DNA of 36,532 nt. Source: Spirochaetaceae bacterium (GTDB lineage: Bacteria; Spirochaetota; Spirochaetia; SZUA-6; Bin103). The stretch lies in NCBI GenBank assembly GCA_028818385.1, contig JAPPNY010000023.1, positions 1 through 36,532 of the forward strand. Reading direction: 5' to 3'. Position 1 is the first letter of the stretch. Every line of letters starts with the position of its first letter. The notes beneath the pieces were generated by a model that was given only the letters and a program-made list of their open reading frames with translations, had not been told where the DNA came from and did not search any database. Shown here in pieces: positions 17,782-24,031 of this stretch. The translations under genes and the position numbers were made by a program.

Positions 17782-19127
17782 TGATCGTCGCCATGAGCGA
17801 TTGCGCAGAACCGATGCTGCTCGACGACGCGCGGATGCAGCACTTCATCGACCGGGGCTACGTCACGCTGCAGTCCGCGCTGGCGCGCCCGTACCACGAC
17901 GAGCTGTGCGCGACGCTGGAGCAGGTGATCGCCGCTGAGGGCAATCCCGGCAACAACCTCCTGCCGCGCATCCCCGAGATCGCGCTGATCCTGGAGGATC
18001 CGCACGTGACCGGAGCCCTCGCCAGCATCCTGGGGCCCGGCTACACCATGCACGCGCACCGCTACTGCCACGTGAACCCGCCGGGCCGGCAGCCAACCCG
18101 CATCCATACCGACAGCCCGCAGGACTTCTTTCACCGCGACCGCTGGGCGTTGATGTTCTACTACCCCCAGGACACGCCGCCCGAGCTGGGGCCGACCGGC
18201 GTCCTGCCGGGCAGCCAGTTCCACGCGGAGCGGCCGGACGAGCTCCCCATGCTGAAGCTCGCCGGGGAGGCCGGCACCTTCGTCATCGTCCACCACAACA
18301 TCTGGCATCAGTCGACTCTGAACGAGTGCGAGCGCAACCGCTTCATGCTCAAGTTCCTGTTCCGGCGCACCGCTGAGCCGGCCGGCCCGGCCTGGCACTG
18401 CGCGGACCGAAACTGGGACGCGCCGGACCCAATCCGGCAGGTGATGTGGGCGTGGCACAACCACGGTGAGGCGCCGCGCCTCGGCAACGGGGGCACGCCG
18501 GCGCTCGCCGCACGGCTGCATGACGACTGCGAGAGCGAGCGGCTGCAGGCTGCCTATCGGCTGGCCCTGAACAGCAGCGGCCTGCCGGCTCTGGCCGCGG
18601 CGCTGAGCGGGAAGGACGACGCCGCGCGCCATGCGGCCGCCACTGGCTTGGCCGCCGCCGGAGCCGCCGCGGTTGACGTGCTGCATGCGGCCCTCGACGA
18701 CGAGCGCTCGGAGGTGCGCCGGATTGCCGCCGCTGCTCTTGGTGAGATCGGTCCCGGCGCGATCGACGCAGCGGCCGGCCTGGAGGGACGCCTCGCCGAC
18801 GACGACGGCGAGGTGCGGCAACGGGCGGCGCGAGCTCTCGGCCTGGTCGGCGCCGGCGGTTCGGTGCCCGTGCTGGAAGACGCCCTGCAGGACCGGGACG
18901 AGCACGTCCGCGAGCACGCGGCGGAGGCGCTCGGCTTCCTCACCCGCGGCACGGATCGTGCGGTCGCTCGCTTGGCAGAGACGCTCCACGATTCCGCTCG
19001 CTACGTGCGCGGTGCCGCCGCCGAGGCGCTCCGCTTCATCGGCACCGCCGGCGCTGCCGAGCTGCTGCTCGACTACCTGGCGGTGTCCCGCTGGTGCCCG
19101 ATCACCACCAGAGACAGCCCGTATTGA
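17781..19127 (+). CDS. PhyH-family oxygenase fused to HEAT repeats
   Basis: Residues about 15-215 form an Fe(II)/2-oxoglutarate oxygenase of the phytanoyl-CoA dioxygenase type: MQHFIDRGYVTLQSAL opening, metal ligands H109 and D111 (RIHTDSPQ), the turn GVLPGSQFH, and distal H176 in VHHNIWHQS followed by NRFMLKFLFRR with the 2OG-binding Arg. Residues about 260-440 are consecutive PBS-lyase-type HEAT repeats of about 30 residues (RHAAATGLAAAG, RRIAAAALGEIG, RQRAARALGLVG, REHAAEALGFLT, RGAAAEALRFIG). The ending WCPITTRDSPY after the repeats looks like a natural terminus. GTG 17781 sits seven bases after GGAGGAGG and overlaps the permease stop; ATG 17793 is an alternative. HEAT arrays usually bind proteins, so docking of the oxygenase to the exporter or to a substrate is possible (inference). 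Confidence 0.92.
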   Translation: MIVAMSDCAEPMLLDDARMQHFIDRGYVTLQSALARPYHDELCATLEQVIAAEGNPGNNLLPRIPEIALILEDPHVTGALASILGPGYTMHAHRYCHVNPPGRQPTRIHTDSPQDFFHRDRWALMFYYPQDTPPELGPTGVLPGSQFHAERPDELPMLKLAGEAGTFVIVHHNIWHQSTLNECERNRFMLKFLFRRTAEPAGPAWHCADRNWDAPDPIRQVMWAWHNHGEAPRLGNGGTPALAARLHDDCESERLQAAYRLALNSSGLPALAAALSGKDDAARHAAATGLAAAGAAAVDVLHAALDDERSEVRRIAAAALGEIGPGAIDAAAGLEGRLADDDGEVRQRAARALGLVGAGGSVPVLEDALQDRDEHVREHAAEALGFLTRGTDRAVARLAETLHDSARYVRGAAAEALRFIGTAGAAELLLDYLAVSRWCPITTRDSPY

Positions 19128-19269
19128 GTCGGGCAACGGCGTGGGTGTAGCGCAGGGACATCAAGCGCTCGCCGAGGCGCAAGCCTGCGTGATCCCGCGG
19201 CGACCGAGGCCGACGGTTGAAGCGGTAGCGCCGCTGGGCCCGTTACCGGGTTATGGTAGGAGGTGAGCG
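19128..19269. other. Intergenic region, no gene seen
   Basis: The 142 bases hold no plausible short gene, clear terminator hairpin or promoter consensus. The last part contains the GGAGGTG ribosome site of the following coiled-coil gene. Confidence 0.4.
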
Positions 19270-19713
19270 ATGACGGAGACCATGACCCTGAGAGATGAAG
19301 ACGTCGGTCGCATCGGAGAGTACGTCAAGCCGTGGCTGCGGGAGTTGGTGGTCGAGATGGTCCCGCAGGCGGAGCCTGGCGGTATCGGCACTCAACTTCT
19401 CGAACGGATGGTCAGAGTCGAGGAGGAGCTCAAGGCGCAACGCACCTTGATGGACGAACGCTTCGGATTCATGGAGCGCCGCTTCGAGGGGATCGACAAA
19501 CGCTTCGAGGCGATGGACAACCGTTTCGACGCGGTCGACAAGCGTTTCGAGGACTTGATCGGCCAGATGAACGCACGATTCGAGACGGCAGACAGGCGTT
19601 TCGAAGAGTCGAACGCGCACACCGACAGCCGCTTCAGGACGTTGACCTGGATGATCGGTGTCGGGTTCGCCGTCGTCACTTCACTGACGACACTGTTCGC
19701 CCTGCTCTCCTGA
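19270..19713 (+). CDS. Coiled-coil protein with C-terminal membrane anchor
   Basis: A 147-residue protein. Residues about 45-115 are an uninterrupted heptad array in which the unit R-F-E-x-h-D-K recurs every seven residues (MERRFEGIDKRFEAMDNRF, then AVDKRFEDLIGQMNARFE, TADRRFEESNAHTDSRF). A hydrophobic segment WMIGVGFAVVTSLTTLFALLS ends the protein, so it should be tail-anchored in the inner membrane with the coil in the cytoplasm. ATG 19270 follows a strong GGAGGTG ribosome site. The layout resembles the Bdr proteins of Borrelia and the DUF1640/phage-associated coiled-coil proteins; homology cannot be proven because heptad repeats converge. It sits between the exporter operon and an insertion sequence. 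Function unknown. Confidence 0.82.
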   Translation: MTETMTLRDEDVGRIGEYVKPWLRELVVEMVPQAEPGGIGTQLLERMVRVEEELKAQRTLMDERFGFMERRFEGIDKRFEAMDNRFDAVDKRFEDLIGQMNARFETADRRFEESNAHTDSRFRTLTWMIGVGFAVVTSLTTLFALLS

Positions 19714-19759
19714 GCTGCGACCGTAGCCAAGCGCCCGACCCTGCAACAGCCACGCCGCC

Positions 19760-19774
19760 GGTAGTGCATCACTT
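19760..19774 (+). repeat. Left terminal inverted repeat of the IS
   Basis: GGTAGTGCATCACTT. It contains its own small palindrome AGTG-cat-CACT and pairs imperfectly with the right end. Confidence 0.55.
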
Positions 19775-19779
19775 TGCTT

Positions 19780-20691
19780 TCAGATTCCCGCCCGGGGCTC
19801 CCGGGGCTTGTACTTCCGGGCGTAGCGCACCGCCGGCGCGCGGGCGTCGATGAGCTCGACCAGGCCCTCCAGAGTGGCGGGTCGGTCCGCGATCCCCGCG
19901 GCCATCGCGGGCGTGATCTGGTTGTTCGCCTTCGTCCGCACGGCGCCGTGCGGCTTCACGTGGTTGTAGTGGTAGATGTAGAGCGCCAGCGAGGCGCAGT
20001 GCTTCTCCAGCTTCTTCGAGAAGGCGTTGGTGAGCCGCGTGAAGCGCCGCATCGACATCCGCATGTTCAGGTTGTGCCGCTCGACGTATGAGGTGTTCGC
20101 CTTGGCCACGTCCGGCGATCCCTGCACCACGATCTTCTCCATGCCGCTGCACTTCGCCGGGCTGTACTTCCGCTCGTCCGCGCGTTCGTCCTTGCCATAC
20201 GTCTTGATGATCTGAACGAAGTCGACGTCGCCGCCGAACGCTTCATCAACGGCCTCCCGGTATGCCTTCAGGCCGTCGGTGGAAAGCTGGGGCCGGTCCT
20301 CGATCCGCTTCTGGAGATCGTCCATGAACTCCAGCGCGGACTGGCCGTCGCGCGGGCCGGTCAGGTAGCTGATGATCAGCTTGCTCTCGGCATCCAGAGC
20401 GGTGAACGTCCAGGCGTCACCCGCCTCCGGCGGGGGCGACTTCGCCGACTCGACGTTCGCCTGCTTGCAGTGGACGTAGGACCAGATCTCGTCGCATTCA
20501 ATGCGGCGCCGGCCGCGGATGCCCCGCACCGTCGCGTCGTGGTACGCCTCCGCTGCGGCGGCCGCGTCGGAGAGCAGCTTCGTCACCGTGTTGATGCTGA
20601 CCCCCGCGATGCGGGTGATGGACCGCATCGACATGCCTTCGGCCAGCATCCCGAGGATCATCGCTCGCTTCGCGGTGGGCAGCTTGTTCAT
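19780..20691 (-). CDS. IS1-family (DDE) transposase
   Basis: A 303-residue transposase of the single-ORF IS1-like group common in environmental bacteria. The N-terminal helix-turn-helix is AKRAMILGMLAEGMSMRSITRIAGVSINTVTKLL. Catalytic motifs: RRIECDEIWSYVHCKQ (first Asp), QLSTDGLKAYREAVDEAF (second Asp), and SYVERHNLNMRMSMRRFTRLTNAF (Glu), the last being the most recognisable sequence of the group. HYNHVKPHGAV follows and a basic tail YARKYKPREPR ends it. There is no programmed frameshift as in classical IS1 InsA-InsB. No stop or frameshift is seen, so it may be active. Its promoter would lie in the right terminal region (20692-20740). Confidence 0.93.
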   Translation of the reverse strand: MNKLPTAKRAMILGMLAEGMSMRSITRIAGVSINTVTKLLSDAAAAAEAYHDATVRGIRGRRRIECDEIWSYVHCKQANVESAKSPPPEAGDAWTFTALDAESKLIISYLTGPRDGQSALEFMDDLQKRIEDRPQLSTDGLKAYREAVDEAFGGDVDFVQIIKTYGKDERADERKYSPAKCSGMEKIVVQGSPDVAKANTSYVERHNLNMRMSMRRFTRLTNAFSKKLEKHCASLALYIYHYNHVKPHGAVRTKANNQITPAMAAGIADRPATLEGLVELIDARAPAVRYARKYKPREPRAGI

Positions 20692-20724
20692 GCGCCCATC
20701 GTGACAGACCTACGTGATATTGTC

Positions 20725-20749
20725 AAGTGATTGCGTCACTTTTCTTTCA
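20725..20749 (+). repeat. Right terminal inverted repeat of the IS with internal palindrome
   Basis: AAGTGATTGCGTCACTT at 20725-20741 is a palindrome (AAGTGA/TCACTT) with a five-base centre. Because the end is self-complementary, its 20732-20749 part also resembles the left end as a direct repeat (TGC.TCACTTT.CTTTCA, 16 of 18 positions). Confidence 0.5.
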
Positions 20750-20786
20750 AGGGAAAGAAGGTAGGCTATGACCATGGGCACTGTCG

Positions 20787-21053
20787 TCAAGGATGGAACT
20801 CAGGAGGCTTCGGTGCGCGTCTCCGCGGATTCACGCTCGCCTCAAACTGATCCCAAAGAGCGAGCGCGATCCTCCCTTCGGAGTCTAGCCCTGACGCTTC
20901 GAGGACTTCGTCGTATTGATCGCGAATACGTCGGACGATCGGTTCTGCGGAGGATTCGTCCAGAGTACCACTCAGAATTTCGCCAGCTGCTCGGATTAGA
21001 TGAATAGCGGCGAGGACCCAATCGCCAATCACGTCGTCTTCGATCCTTCTCAC
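20787..21053 (-). CDS. Small protein of unknown function
   Basis: An 88-residue acidic, helical protein (RRIEDDVIGDWVLAAIHLIRAAGEIL... to a Pro-rich tail RRRAPKPPEFHP). I do not recognise the family. GTG 21053 is chosen since AGGGAG precedes it at the right distance; GTG 21077 is in frame and would add eight residues but has no ribosome site. The opposite-strand frame over the same bases (20768-21007) gives a Ser/Arg-rich product with no amphipathic pattern and is likely a shadow. It lies just outside the right end of the insertion sequence and is divergent from the structured region at 21078. Lower GC than the metabolic genes. Confidence 0.55.
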   Translation of the reverse strand: MRRIEDDVIGDWVLAAIHLIRAAGEILSGTLDESSAEPIVRRIRDQYDEVLEASGLDSEGRIALALWDQFEASVNPRRRAPKPPEFHP

Positions 21054-21077
21054 GATCGCTCCCTTTGAGTTTGACAC

Positions 21078-21178
21078 GCGGAGAGCGGTTCGTTACCGTG
21101 GCGGTGCTTGTTTCGCCGTGGCTCTCCGCTGAAGCGATAGAAGAAGCCGCCCTGGCTGGGGCGGCTTCTTCTATTTTA
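21078..21178 (+). ncRNA. Possible small RNA ending in a strong terminator
   Basis: A gene-free stretch with layered structure on the plus strand. GCGGAGAGC at 21078-21086 pairs perfectly with GCTCTCCGC at 21121-21129; an inner GGCG/CGCC pair is possible between them; then a 15-bp terminator stem follows at 21138-21173 with TTTTAA behind it. A TTGACA box at 21071-21076 with 17-base spacing to TACCGT (21094-21099) is a plausible but weak -10 promoter; if used, the transcript would start near 21106 and be about 70 nt. No coding frame fits. Structure is seen; transcription is inference. Confidence 0.4.
21138..21178 (+). terminator. Strong rho-independent terminator
   Basis: A perfect 15-bp stem, TAGAAGAAGCCGCCC at 21138-21152 and its complement at 21159-21173, with a six-base loop TGGCTG, followed on the plus strand by TTTTAA. 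It would end a plus-strand transcript. No clear plus-strand protein gene lies just upstream. It also stands 33 bases beyond the stop of the leftward M8 protease gene and may end that transcript too, though the U-tract is poor in that direction. Confidence 0.8.
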
Positions 21179-21205
21179 ACTGATCACTGATCACATCATT
21201 GCTTC

Positions 21206-22309
21206 TCAGCCCGAGCAGTGCTCGGCCTCCCACGCGGGATCCATGTTCGGGTGGTCGGAGTCGCAGGGCGAGTCGGCCATCGTGTAGTCGATCTCGTACC
21301 CCATATCCTCGAATGCCCCGAGAGTCACCCTCGTGGCGACCGACCCGAGCCTGTTCAGCGCGGGGATGCTGGAACGCGACGACAGGACGATGGACTGGTA
21401 CATCACCTCACCCCATAGCCAGACCGACCAGTGATCGCCCACCACCGGGACGCCAGGCAGATCCTTGATGGCAACGCCATCAAGCCACGTCGTAGCCCAG
21501 TAGCCAGCGGTCGCGCGCGGTCCCGTGAAGACGCGCACATCGGGTCGATCGGGAACGGGGAGACCTTCAGGTGAAGGCGAGACGGCCAGCCGCTCGGACG
21601 GCAGCATTTCTCTGGTCAGCGCCTCGAAGGCCGTCGACCCCGAGAATCCCAGCACATGGGCGATCTCATGGCGAGCGAGATCGAAGAAGTTATCCAGGTG
21701 CACTTCGACGAAGGTTCTACTCCAATGGACGTTTGGGGGAGGATCGACTGCTTGGCGGGGAATTCCGTATCGGGGATTGCTACGAGAGAACGCGATGCGG
21801 CCGTAGAATGGAAGCCTAGTATCGGGCCGTTCCTCGCAAGCCCATGCGGTCGCCGATGGCGTCTGACTTCTGAAGTGCACGGCGATCCGCATGTCGTCGA
21901 CCATGCGGCCCACGAAGTGAGCATCCAGCCCTTGGCATCCGAGTTGCGCCGAAGCTATCTGCTGCGGCGGGCCGGTGTCGGCCGTGATGGCGTGCTCCCA
22001 GTAGGCGGCCGCGCACTCGATCTCATCCTTGAGCCACTGATCCATGTGCCCCGCAAAGACGAGGTCAATGCTGAAGGTGTCGGATGCCGATGCCACGCGC
22101 GGGTACGGGCAGGTCCGAAGGACTCCCGCCTTACCTGTGGTGGGCGGCGGGTCGGGATCCGGCGGCGGATCAGGATCGGGCGGAGGTTCCGGGTTCGTCG
22201 GTGGTCTCGCTGGAGGATCGTCTGCTGGCGGCGGAAACAGGGCTTCGCAGCCCACCAGCGTCATTATCGCAACCAGGACGAGCGTCGCGCCTCGGAGTGT
22301 GATCTTCAT
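21206..22309 (-). CDS. Leishmanolysin-like (M8-type) metalloprotease lipoprotein
   Basis: A 367-residue exported zinc protease. MKITLRGATLVLVAIMTLVGC is a lipoprotein signal with lipobox LVGC, and is followed by a Pro/Asp-rich spacer of about 35 residues (PPPDPDPPPD repeats) that would hold the domain away from the membrane. The active site is HEIAHVLGF with H214, E215 and H218. The third zinc ligand is H293 in GDHWSVWLWGEVMYQ, matching the M8 pattern HW...gELM, and NRLGSVATRVTLGAFEDMGYEIDY matches the family's S.iTlgaLeDlGY block. ATG 22309 has GGGGAG as ribosome site. Six or more cysteines fit disulfides. It may cleave extracellular or host proteins (inference). The longer in-frame extension upstream is not used since the signal peptide starts here. 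Confidence 0.9.
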   Translation of the reverse strand: MKITLRGATLVLVAIMTLVGCEALFPPPADDPPARPPTNPEPPPDPDPPPDPDPPPTTGKAGVLRTCPYPRVASASDTFSIDLVFAGHMDQWLKDEIECAAAYWEHAITADTGPPQQIASAQLGCQGLDAHFVGRMVDDMRIAVHFRSQTPSATAWACEERPDTRLPFYGRIAFSRSNPRYGIPRQAVDPPPNVHWSRTFVEVHLDNFFDLARHEIAHVLGFSGSTAFEALTREMLPSERLAVSPSPEGLPVPDRPDVRVFTGPRATAGYWATTWLDGVAIKDLPGVPVVGDHWSVWLWGEVMYQSIVLSSRSSIPALNRLGSVATRVTLGAFEDMGYEIDYTMADSPCDSDHPNMDPAWEAEHCSG

Positions 22310-22450
22310 GATCTCCCCTCCCCGATCGGACGCATTCGGCGTCTGGCGAACGTCTCGCCGGCGCGTTGGTTCGCGCGGCGGGTCGCGGCTGCCGTAGCAG
22401 CCAGCAGCCGTAGAACGTGGTGGAGATCCATTGGTCCACCCCCTGGTGTC

Positions 22451-22476
22451 GCCCGGCATAGGTGCCGGGCCGTTTT
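22451..22476 (+). terminator. Terminator-like hairpin
   Basis: GCCCGGCA at 22451-22458 and TGCCGGGC at 22463-22470 form a perfect 8-bp stem with a TAGG loop, followed by CGTTTT on the plus strand. This is a reasonable rho-independent terminator for plus-strand transcription, but no plus-strand gene ends here. On the minus strand it has no T-tract. Confidence 0.5.
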
Positions 22477-22477
22477 C

Positions 22478-22606
22478 GCAGCACCCGTGGACAGGGCTCC
22501 TGCGTATTCGTCCCAGGGGCTGGGTAGCTACTCCCGGCCCACCGCGGGGCTGTTGTATTCCGCAGGGCGACCCGGCATCAGCCGAGCCCTGCCCAACGGG
22601 TGCTGC
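22478..22606. ncRNA. Candidate structured RNA (nested long stem)
   Basis: Three nested perfect pairings share one axis: GCAGCACCCGT 22478-22488 with 22596-22606 (11 bp), CAGGGCTC 22492-22499 with 22584-22591 (8 bp), and CTGCG 22500-22504 with 22561-22565 (5 bp). The interior can form CCCAG-GGG-CTGGG (22512-22524) and GCCC/GGGC (22537-22550) hairpins. The result is a rod with small internal loops capped by two hairpins, about 129 nt. I cannot match it to tRNA, tmRNA, RNase P or SRP RNA by motif; the rod with an asymmetric bubble is loosely 6S-like, but not enough to name it. Strand is undecided since all pairs are Watson-Crick. Confidence 0.45.
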
Positions 22607-22652
22607 AGGGGGGACTGTACCACCCCACGTCCGCTCTTCAAGTGCGGCGGTT

Positions 22653-22898
22653 TCAGCTCAGCAACTCGGGCTTCCAGCCCTCGCTGCCCCGCGGGGGATC
22701 AATGCCGAGCTTCTCCTCGATCACGGAGAAGCGCCGATTGTGCCCCTCGGCCATCTTCTCGACCACCGTCGCGAGGTCGTCGATCTTCTTGTTGAGGCGC
22801 TTCTCCATCTCGCGCGCCCATCCAGGCGGTTGCTTCTCCATCCGCTCTACAAGGCGACGCTCCATCTCGCGCGCCCATTCTGGTTGCGCTTCCATCAC
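22653..22898 (-). CDS. Small coiled-coil protein
   Basis: An 81-residue charged helical protein. A unit is repeated twice: PEWAREMERRLVERMEKQP and PGWAREMEKRLNKKIDDL, followed by ATVVEKMAEGHNRRFSVIEEKLG, which has heptad spacing. No membrane segment or catalytic motif. Its ATG overlaps the stop of the preceding KGG-type gene by four bases, so the two are translationally coupled. This small basic/small coiled arrangement resembles toxin-antitoxin or adaptor pairs in size only; no known toxin family is recognised. Confidence 0.65.
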   Translation of the reverse strand: MMEAQPEWAREMERRLVERMEKQPPGWAREMEKRLNKKIDDLATVVEKMAEGHNRRFSVIEEKLGIDPPRGSEGWKPELLS

Positions 22899-23110
22899 TT
22901 CGTCTGGCGCGCCTCAACGCCCTTCCGGGCGATCTCCTTGCGCTGCTCAGGCGTCAGCGCCTGGGCGCGCGCCTGGCCGCCCTTCCTGCCGCCCGGCTGC
23001 TTCGAGGCGTCGACGTACTCCTCCTCGGCCTCGCCTGTGATCAGGCGACCGACATGTACGCCGCTGGCGACCGGGTCCGCCGGTCGCTTTTCCCCATGTG
23101 GTCCGATCAT
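22895..23110 (-). CDS. Small KGG-type (histone H1-like) protein
   Basis: A 71-residue protein. The C-terminal GRKGGQARAQALTPEQRKEIARKGVEARQTK is the short motif found in many bacterial small basic proteins annotated as histone H1-like or KGG proteins (KGGxARAxxLTPExRxEIARKAxxAR), probably a nucleic-acid-binding helix pair. The N-terminal half is acidic (ITGEAEEEYVD). ATG 23110 has a perfect AGGAGGT ribosome site, which supports real translation. It is the first gene of a coupled two-gene operon with the coiled-coil protein. Promoter probably within 23111-23323, the divergent gap towards the GOLPH3-like gene. Role unknown. Confidence 0.7.
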   Translation of the reverse strand: MIGPHGEKRPADPVASGVHVGRLITGEAEEEYVDASKQPGGRKGGQARAQALTPEQRKEIARKGVEARQTK

Positions 23111-23323
23111 GGTCGTACCTCCTAGTCAATGTGGATCAATGATGGTCGGAAAATGGGTCCGGTGCCGTCAACCGTCGGACGGCACGGCTCGCATCGGACC
23201 GTGCTCCGCGCGGACTGTCAAGGCCCCTCCGAAGTAAACTGATACACTACCACGCCGCCGATTCCGCAGACTCCGGCACAAGCTTGTGGTAAGGTGCGTT
23301 CTCCCAAATAGGATGGATCGAAC
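23111..23323. promoter_or_regulatory. Divergent intergenic region
   Basis: This 213-base gap lies between the small KGG gene (leftward) and the GOLPH3-domain gene (rightward). It must contain promoters for one or both. A run GTAAACTGATACACTACC around 23235-23252 is locally AT-richer, a candidate -10 zone, but no full consensus pair is clear. Confidence 0.35.
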
Positions 23324-23995
23324 ATGGCGCAAGAACAGAGCACCTCGCTGACCTTCGCGGAGGAGATCATGCTGCTCCTCCTGGACGACCAGAGTGGGCG
23401 CTTCGAGCACCTGTCAGGGTCGACGATACGGTATGCCTTGTCCGGCGCCGTGCTGATGGACCTGGCGCTGCTCAACCGGATCGACACCGACCTGAACGAG
23501 TTGGTGCTGCTGGACTCCACGCCGCTGGAGGACCCGTTGTTCGATCCCACCCTCGCGGCCATCAAGCACGCCGGGCAGCGGCACGACGCCCGGTACTGGG
23601 TCGAACGGATCGGCGACCTCTCCGACGACATTCGCGAGACCGCCCTCGACCGGCTCGTGGAGCGCGGAATCCTGGAGCGCAAGGAAGACCGGTTCCTGTG
23701 GGTGTTCCGGTCGCGGCGCTACCCGCTGATCGGCGGCAAGGCCGAGCGGGAAGTGAAGCAGCGGATCATGGGCGTGCTGTTCAGCGACGAGATCCCCGAG
23801 CCGCGCGACATCGTGATCATCTGCCTGGCCAACGCCTGCGGGATCTTCAAGAAGCTGCTGTCACCGCGCGAGCTGGAGCGCGCCTCCGAACGCATCCAGC
23901 AGGTGCGCAAGCTCGACCTGATCGGTCAGGCGGTATCCACCGCGATCTGGGAGATCGAGACCTCGCTGGCCACCGCCATCATCCCCTACATGTAG
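23324..23995 (+). CDS. GOLPH3/GPP34-domain protein
   Basis: A 223-residue protein of the GPP34 (Golgi phosphoprotein 3, PF05719-type) family. Hallmarks: SLTFAEEIMLLLLDDQSGRF at the start, IRYALSGAVLMDLALLNRID, DDIRETALDRLVERGILERKEDRFLWVF, RRYPLIGGKAEREVKQRIMGVLF, and IPEPRDIVIICLANACGIFKKLLS. These are the conserved blocks of the all-helical fold. In eukaryotes the protein binds phosphatidylinositol 4-phosphate and sorts Golgi enzymes; bacterial members are of unknown role, but are thought to be membrane-associated. ATG 23324 precedes the family start by about eight residues. The gene stands alone, with a divergent small operon upstream and a convergent dehydrogenase gene downstream. Confidence 0.9.
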   Translation: MAQEQSTSLTFAEEIMLLLLDDQSGRFEHLSGSTIRYALSGAVLMDLALLNRIDTDLNELVLLDSTPLEDPLFDPTLAAIKHAGQRHDARYWVERIGDLSDDIRETALDRLVERGILERKEDRFLWVFRSRRYPLIGGKAEREVKQRIMGVLFSDEIPEPRDIVIICLANACGIFKKLLSPRELERASERIQQVRKLDLIGQAVSTAIWEIETSLATAIIPYM

Positions 23996-24031
23996 GCATC
24001 CCGTACCTGCAGGCCAGGCCGGCGGAGATCG

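Larger units (their letters stand above)
19760..20740 (-). mobile_element. IS1-type insertion sequence, about 0.98 kb
   Basis: A single transposase gene on the minus strand is enclosed by imperfect terminal inverted repeats: GGTAGTGCATCACTT at 19760-19774 and, on the opposite strand at the other end, AGTGACGCAATCACTT (20725-20740). They share GC-ATCACTT with one inserted base and a looser outer part. The left repeat lies five bases from the transposase stop and the right one about 33 bases before its start, which is the usual compact layout. No 8-9-bp target duplication is visible, so exact ends are uncertain by several bases. The transposase reads through without stops and looks intact. Confidence 0.75.
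22310..22652. other. Gene-free stretch with two RNA-like structures
   Basis: These 343 bases separate two leftward genes. Frames through it look like shadows. It holds a short terminator-like hairpin (22451-22476) and a larger paired structure (22478-22606), described separately. As the 5' flank of the protease gene, it could be its leader; as the 3' flank of the coiled-coil gene it could be a processed or attenuated tail. Confidence 0.5.

Noticed and set aside
20768..21007. Rightward 79-residue frame near the IS
   Set aside because: Ser/Arg-rich without pattern, antisense to the more protein-like leftward gene. Kept as a shadow, although a strong terminator lies downstream.
22440..22640. 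Riboswitch or known ncRNA (cobalamin, RNase P, tmRNA, SRP)
   Set aside because: None of the conserved boxes of these families could be found on either strand; kept as an unnamed structure.
22431..23237. Rightward 268-residue frame over the structured RNA and KGG operon
   Set aside because: Pro/Ser/Arg-rich and antisense to two small genes that have good ribosome sites.
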